Source: Anadara kagoshimensis
Lineage: Eukaryota > Mollusca > Bivalvia > Arcoida > Arcidae
NCBI GenBank assembly: GCA_021292105.1
Contig: CM037874.1
Coordinates: 41,587,309 to 41,651,308, forward strand
Reading direction: 5' to 3'
DNA: 64,000 nucleotides
Shown here: positions 63,408-64,000 of the stretch, piece after piece
How positions within the stretch are numbered: position 1 is the first letter of the stretch
How the letters are laid out: each line of letters starts with the position of its first letter
Position numbers and translations under genes: made by a program
The notes under the pieces: generated by a model
Databases searched by the model: none
What the model was told of the DNA's origin: nothing
Seen by the model: only the letters and a program-made list of their open reading frames with translations

Positions 63408-63668
63408 TGGCTCTTAATCACAATCATTCCTTTGCTAAGATTTTCTTTAATTTAAATTTAACAAATTTTGGCAAGCTCTTTTTGGAACTAAGACTAATTA
63501 TTTTCGCCAAAAACAAAATGCGGTTGTCATAAGCTTGATATTATCTTTAAATTGGCACCATCAATTCCCCAATATCTTAACAATTAACAACATAATAATG
63601 GGTTTTAATTTGCCAGATTTAAGCTAAGGAAAATCTTAAGTTAACTTAAGAAATGATTTTGAAATAAT
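63408..63668. mobile_element. Long-TIR MITE, copy 4
   Basis: AATCACAATCATTCCTTTGC, TAAGATTTTCTTTAATTTAA on the left; GCCAGATTTAAGCTAAGGAA, AATCTTAAGTTAACTTAAGA, AATGATTTTGAAAT on the right. More diverged than the 22540 copy. Confidence 0.75.
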
Positions 63669-63827
63669 TAATTGGTATTTATCTTTACATTTTGCCCGAA
63701 GTGGGGGTATGATGTTGATCATGATACTGTGATAAAATTATGGTAAAATCTGTATATAAGTACCAGACATGGGACCTTAGAAATAAAGTAAAGATTTTAT
63801 AGACAAAGGGTCATGATGCCTTGTTGA

Positions 63828-64000
63828 AATACAGTCCAACCTGCCTTAAAGGTCACCTCTATATAAGGGCCACCTGCTTATAAATGCCAGTAGAATTGTA
63901 TCCCAATTGTTCTTTATTCATATTATTTGAACCTGTATATAAAAGCCACTTGCCCATAGAGGCCACTTTTACTTTTTCTCTTGGGTGACCTTTACAGACA
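63828..64000. repeat. AACCTG/TTTATA repeat family, cut by the window end
   Basis: ACAGTCCAACCTGCCTTAAA, GGTCACCTCTATATAAGGGC, CACCTGCTTATAAATGCC and a second unit ending GTGACCTTTACAGACA at the edge. Confidence 0.65.

Larger units (their letters stand above)
53806..64000 (+). other. GIT: GIT intron 1 (first 10 kb)
   Basis: Begins GTAAGT at 53806. No exon encoding the rest of the ArfGAP finger was seen. Apart from the repeats listed, 53830-55500 (with ATATATCGATAT-type palindromes at 54570-54660 and 54890-54925), 58410-59580 and 61990-62680 hold nothing I can support. Confidence 0.7.

Noticed and set aside
1..64000. CRISPR arrays, operons, phage or bacterial defence genes
   Set aside because: The sequence is an intron-rich animal genome; the tandem repeats have no spacer structure.

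Overview
The window is AT-rich animal DNA (introns, GT/AG splice sites, dense short repeats). The repeats point to a mollusc, probably a bivalve: tRNA-headed SINEs, many short inverted-repeat (MITE-like) elements, and two elements with conserved ends and minisatellite cores like the 'pearl'/Helitron-type elements of bivalves. The species cannot be named from the sequence alone. Two host genes are visible, arranged head to head.

Minus strand, 48971 down to 11586: a complete ANKRD13-family gene (ankyrin repeats, GPCR-chaperone-type domain, C-terminal ubiquitin-interacting motifs). I read 14 coding exons by translating the reverse complement and matching splice phases; the predicted protein is 600 aa if a one-base slip at the exon 9/10 junction is allowed. 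Most exons are too short to show up as open frames. Exon 1 is about 20 kb from exon 2. Plus strand, 53748-53805: the first coding exon of a GIT-type ArfGAP (MSRGK...EVCADCGGA, then GTAAGT), with the rest of the gene beyond the window. The two start codons lie 4.8 kb apart. GIT2/ANKRD13A and GIT1/ANKRD13B are also divergent neighbours in vertebrates (from memory), so this looks like a very old conserved gene pair.

Layout: 1-11585 is the 3' flank of ANKRD13, mostly repeats (degenerate ~160-185 bp array, SINEs, 59-bp array, a Helitron-like element with a 145-bp core, MITEs). 11586-28526 holds exons 14 to 2 and their introns, with MITEs, a SINE split by a DNA transposon, and an intron 6 array made from duplicated pieces of exon 7. 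28527-48875 is intron 1, with foldbacks, SINEs and a long jockey-superfamily (CR1/L2/Crack-like) LINE inside a 7.6-kb TTAA-flanked inverted-repeat element. 48972-53747 is the intergenic/promoter interval with several repeats. 53806-64000 is GIT intron 1, with a second Helitron-like element (166-bp core in trimeric higher-order units), SINEs, a (GAT)n microsatellite and a ~60-bp array.

I found no CRISPR, operon, true tRNA/rRNA gene or bacterial-type system. The points of most interest are the conserved gene pair, the exon-derived tandem array, the nested LINE, and nuclear-receptor half-sites repeated in the 145-bp array.
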